From: Chitinivibrionales bacterium
GTDB taxonomy: Bacteria; Fibrobacterota; Chitinivibrionia; Chitinivibrionales; WJKA01
Assembly (NCBI GenBank): GCA_014728295.1
Contig: WJLW01000039.1
Span: 48,490 to 112,489 of the forward strand
Direction: 5' to 3'
Length of the DNA stretch: 64,000 bases
The notes under the pieces are model-generated. The model was given only the letters and a program-made list of their open reading frames with translations. It searched no databases and had not been told where the DNA came from. How positions within the stretch are numbered: position 1 is the first letter of the stretch; each line of letters opens with the position of its first letter. The position numbers and the translations under genes were made by a program. Below, in pieces: positions 62,593 through 64,000 of this stretch.

Positions 62593-62733
62593 TCCGACTG
62601 GGTAGTAAGAGCGCTGTTTGCGCACTGATATGCTCAATACATGCCACTTGCAATCCCGGTTTATTCTGAGATTGTAAGATCCTGGAAGTAAAATTCAACT
62701 CCTGCATCTCTGGCGCAGTTTCTTATGCAAGCA

Positions 62734-63360
62734 TCAATCCTTATGCTCCCCGCGCAACGAATACACCGTTATCTCCGACGGACTCAACGCCTCGCTGTAG
62801 CTTGCTTCATACGAGTCATCATCCCACTGCTCTACGCCGATAAAGTGCTTGCCGTCATCTGATTCGAAATCCCAGTAGTAAAATTCCTGCGCCTGGTGCT
62901 CATCCCCGTTTTTAAGGTAGCGCGCGGATCCGCTGTCTTCATAGCGGTAAAGCGTGTCTTTGTACGTGATTTCTCCGGATTCCTCTTCGTCAAGGCGTGC
63001 TAAATCTTCAGGAGTAATATTCAGATCGTTCAGTTTGAGCTTGTTGAGCGTGATACTGATTTCCAGGTCGTCGTCATTTTCTATCTCTAACCAGTACTTG
63101 TCGCCGCCTGCTTCACATACCAGTTCATACCAACTGTAGCTGCCTTCGCGATAGACGTGCTTTGCCGCAACGATCACATCGATGTCCTCATATTGCGGGC
63201 CAACGCCGCGGATGCTCATAACCGCACCGACTCCGGCGTTTTCGACAGATAATTTTTCTTCCTGCTGAGCAGGAGCTGCTTTGTTCTTTCGGGATGCCTG
63301 CCAGAGAAGGTAGACAATGACGGCGACAAGGATGACGATCAGGATGATGGTGAAGTTCAT
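62734..63360 (-). CDS. DUF4178 protein with N-terminal membrane anchor
   Basis: 208 residues: a membrane helix (IILIVILVAVIVYLLW), a basic linker, and a DUF4178 domain (VGAVMSIRGVGPQYEDIDVI; SYSWYELVCEAGGDKYWLEI; FYYWDFESDDGKHFIGVEQW). DUF4178 proteins travel with DUF350, spermidine synthase-like and PspA-like genes in membrane-stress loci; here the only DUF350-like gene is 35 kb away at 27530. AAGGA lies about nine bases before the ATG. Confidence 0.75.
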   Translation of the reverse strand: MNFTIILIVILVAVIVYLLWQASRKNKAAPAQQEEKLSVENAGVGAVMSIRGVGPQYEDIDVIVAAKHVYREGSYSWYELVCEAGGDKYWLEIENDDDLEISITLNKLKLNDLNITPEDLARLDEEESGEITYKDTLYRYEDSGSARYLKNGDEHQAQEFYYWDFESDDGKHFIGVEQWDDDSYEASYSEALSPSEITVYSLRGEHKD

Positions 63361-63481
63361 TGCGATGATTCCTTGCTACTTCAGTTTCACGGATTAAATA
63401 TTTTGCAAAGATGCGCCTTTGCCGATTCGGCTCAGACAAAATATGAAAGGCTGGTGAGCAAAGTCAAACGAATTTCGTCGT

Positions 63482-63550
63482 GCAGGGCAATGGATGGAGC
63501 AGATATTTGTGATTGTGCAATAAGGATAATTCGCTCCATCCCTGCCCTGC
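63482..63550. repeat. Long imperfect inverted repeat (hairpin)
   Basis: GCAGGGCAATGGATGGAGC (63482-63500) pairs with GCTCCATCCCTGCCCTGC (63533-63550): 18 bp with a single bulge and a 32-base loop. No T-run follows, so it is not an ordinary terminator. It lies alone in a non-coding region. Confidence 0.65.
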
Positions 63551-63778
63551 TGTACGGGGGCGGTGCTGCTTACTCTGCAATCTGTATGCACCGATCCAGT
63601 AATCCACATAGCATTTTCTCCGGCAATATGAAACGTATCGTGAGTGAACTATTTCACATCGTTGAGATTTCTGTCGGTTTTTCTGGAAACTTGAGAGCAC
63701 GTTTTGCTATATTTTTTCTTGCATAAGCATAGTGTCGTGAATCATCGTCTCAACATTTAACATTTCTAGAGGATAGTG

Positions 63779-63853
63779 ATGTATCGTTGCATTCTGATTA
63801 CTGGGCTAATTCTGAGCACGAGCGCTCGTACACTGGCCGAACTCGATGACTGA
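63779..63853 (+). CDS. 24-codon secretory stub (truncated gene or leader peptide)
   Basis: AGAGGA five bases before ATG 63779 leads to MYRCILITGLILSTSARTLA then ELDD and TGA. This is a complete signal peptide with almost no mature part. An exact 11-bp tandem duplication (ACTGATAAGTA, 63849-63870) covers the stop, so the frame may have been broken by that event. Alternatively it is a tiny exported peptide. Confidence 0.35.
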   Translation: MYRCILITGLILSTSARTLAELDD

Positions 63854-64000
63854 TAAGTAACTGATAAGTATTTTGATTTTTTGCTTACTGCAATAAAGTA
63901 AAATAACTTGGCTATGTTTTGACAACAAATTTTAGGAGTTTTCTGAGGATTTCAGCGATTCCGGATTCAAATCTCCTCTTTGCGTTGTTGTTTCGGAGCC
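63854..64000. other. Window end, no gene assigned
   Basis: After the tandem 11-mers the sequence is AT-rich, with TTGACA at about 63920 and an AGGAG at about 63936, perhaps the promoter region of a gene beyond the window. No open frame can be followed with confidence. Confidence 0.3.

Noticed and set aside
1..64000. tRNA genes, rRNA, CRISPR arrays, transposases or prophage genes
   Set aside because: No cloverleaf-type sequences, regularly spaced repeats or mobile-element proteins were found on reading both strands; a dedicated scan could still find a missed tRNA.

Overview
The window is a gapless bacterial chromosome segment of moderate G+C content carrying about 45 protein genes. No rRNA, tRNA, CRISPR array or transposase was seen. 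It most resembles the Fibrobacterota lineage (Fibrobacter and Chitinispirillum relatives) or a close neighbour in the FCB group. The reasons are a fibro-slime domain (a family best known from Fibrobacter), several PorV/PorQ-like outer-membrane proteins, many TPR lipoproteins, a giant DUF2341/LamG/Ig/FN3 surface protein, and several secreted proteins ending in Por-secretion-tail-like or FlgD-like C-terminal domains. The taxonomic assignment is inference from gene content.

Layout. 1-160: 3' end of a helicase-like gene with a terminator. 243-13228 (minus): cell-envelope genes. A 1221-residue TPR protein, a Crp/Fnr regulator and a three-PASTA membrane protein are translationally coupled; a promoter then precedes a TPR lipoprotein, a small lipoprotein and a PorV-like protein. 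Further upstream lie acpS, a TraF/FadL-like barrel and a calcium-motif lipoprotein. 13415-20804 (plus): a GT2 glycosyltransferase, a radical SAM enzyme, three paralogous right-handed beta-helix proteins and a barrel-TPR fusion. 20811-27754: a pdxJ homologue with substituted catalytic residues, a divergent polysaccharide deacetylase, miaA, a low-complexity protein, a barrel/HEAT fusion, a lytic transglycosylase and a DUF350 protein. 28073-34898: K+-dependent membrane pyrophosphatase, efp (Arg32 type), a FecR/CsgG-like protein, ilvD and a SIS isomerase.

34988-40345 encodes the giant multidomain surface protein, and 40663-43038 a TonB-dependent receptor behind a sigma-54-like promoter. 43332-47160 is the most striking unit: a promoter, a structured leader, and four pilin-like genes in tandem, the last a pilin-anchored protein with a ConA-like region and a C-terminal fibro-slime domain. 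A regulator with two winged helices and a LacI-type sensor domain follows (47284-48834). 48895-53083 (minus) holds a lipoprotein and two Por-tail secreted proteins, one sialidase-like. 53292-54748: a CaCA-type exchanger and an FMN-binding-domain protein. 55106-58191: a selenium cluster (YedF-like, cysteine desulfurase-like, DUF3343, SelD). 58322-63360: two more Por-tail secreted proteins, a small conserved protein, a decayed CsgG-like fragment and a DUF4178 protein. The last 600 bases are mostly non-coding, with a long hairpin and a 24-codon secretory stub.

Two families of intergenic repeats were found: a ~103-131 bp element in inverted copies at 30828-30958 and 54120-54222, and a CCTCCCTCACG-core repeat at 47237, 49772 and 51522.
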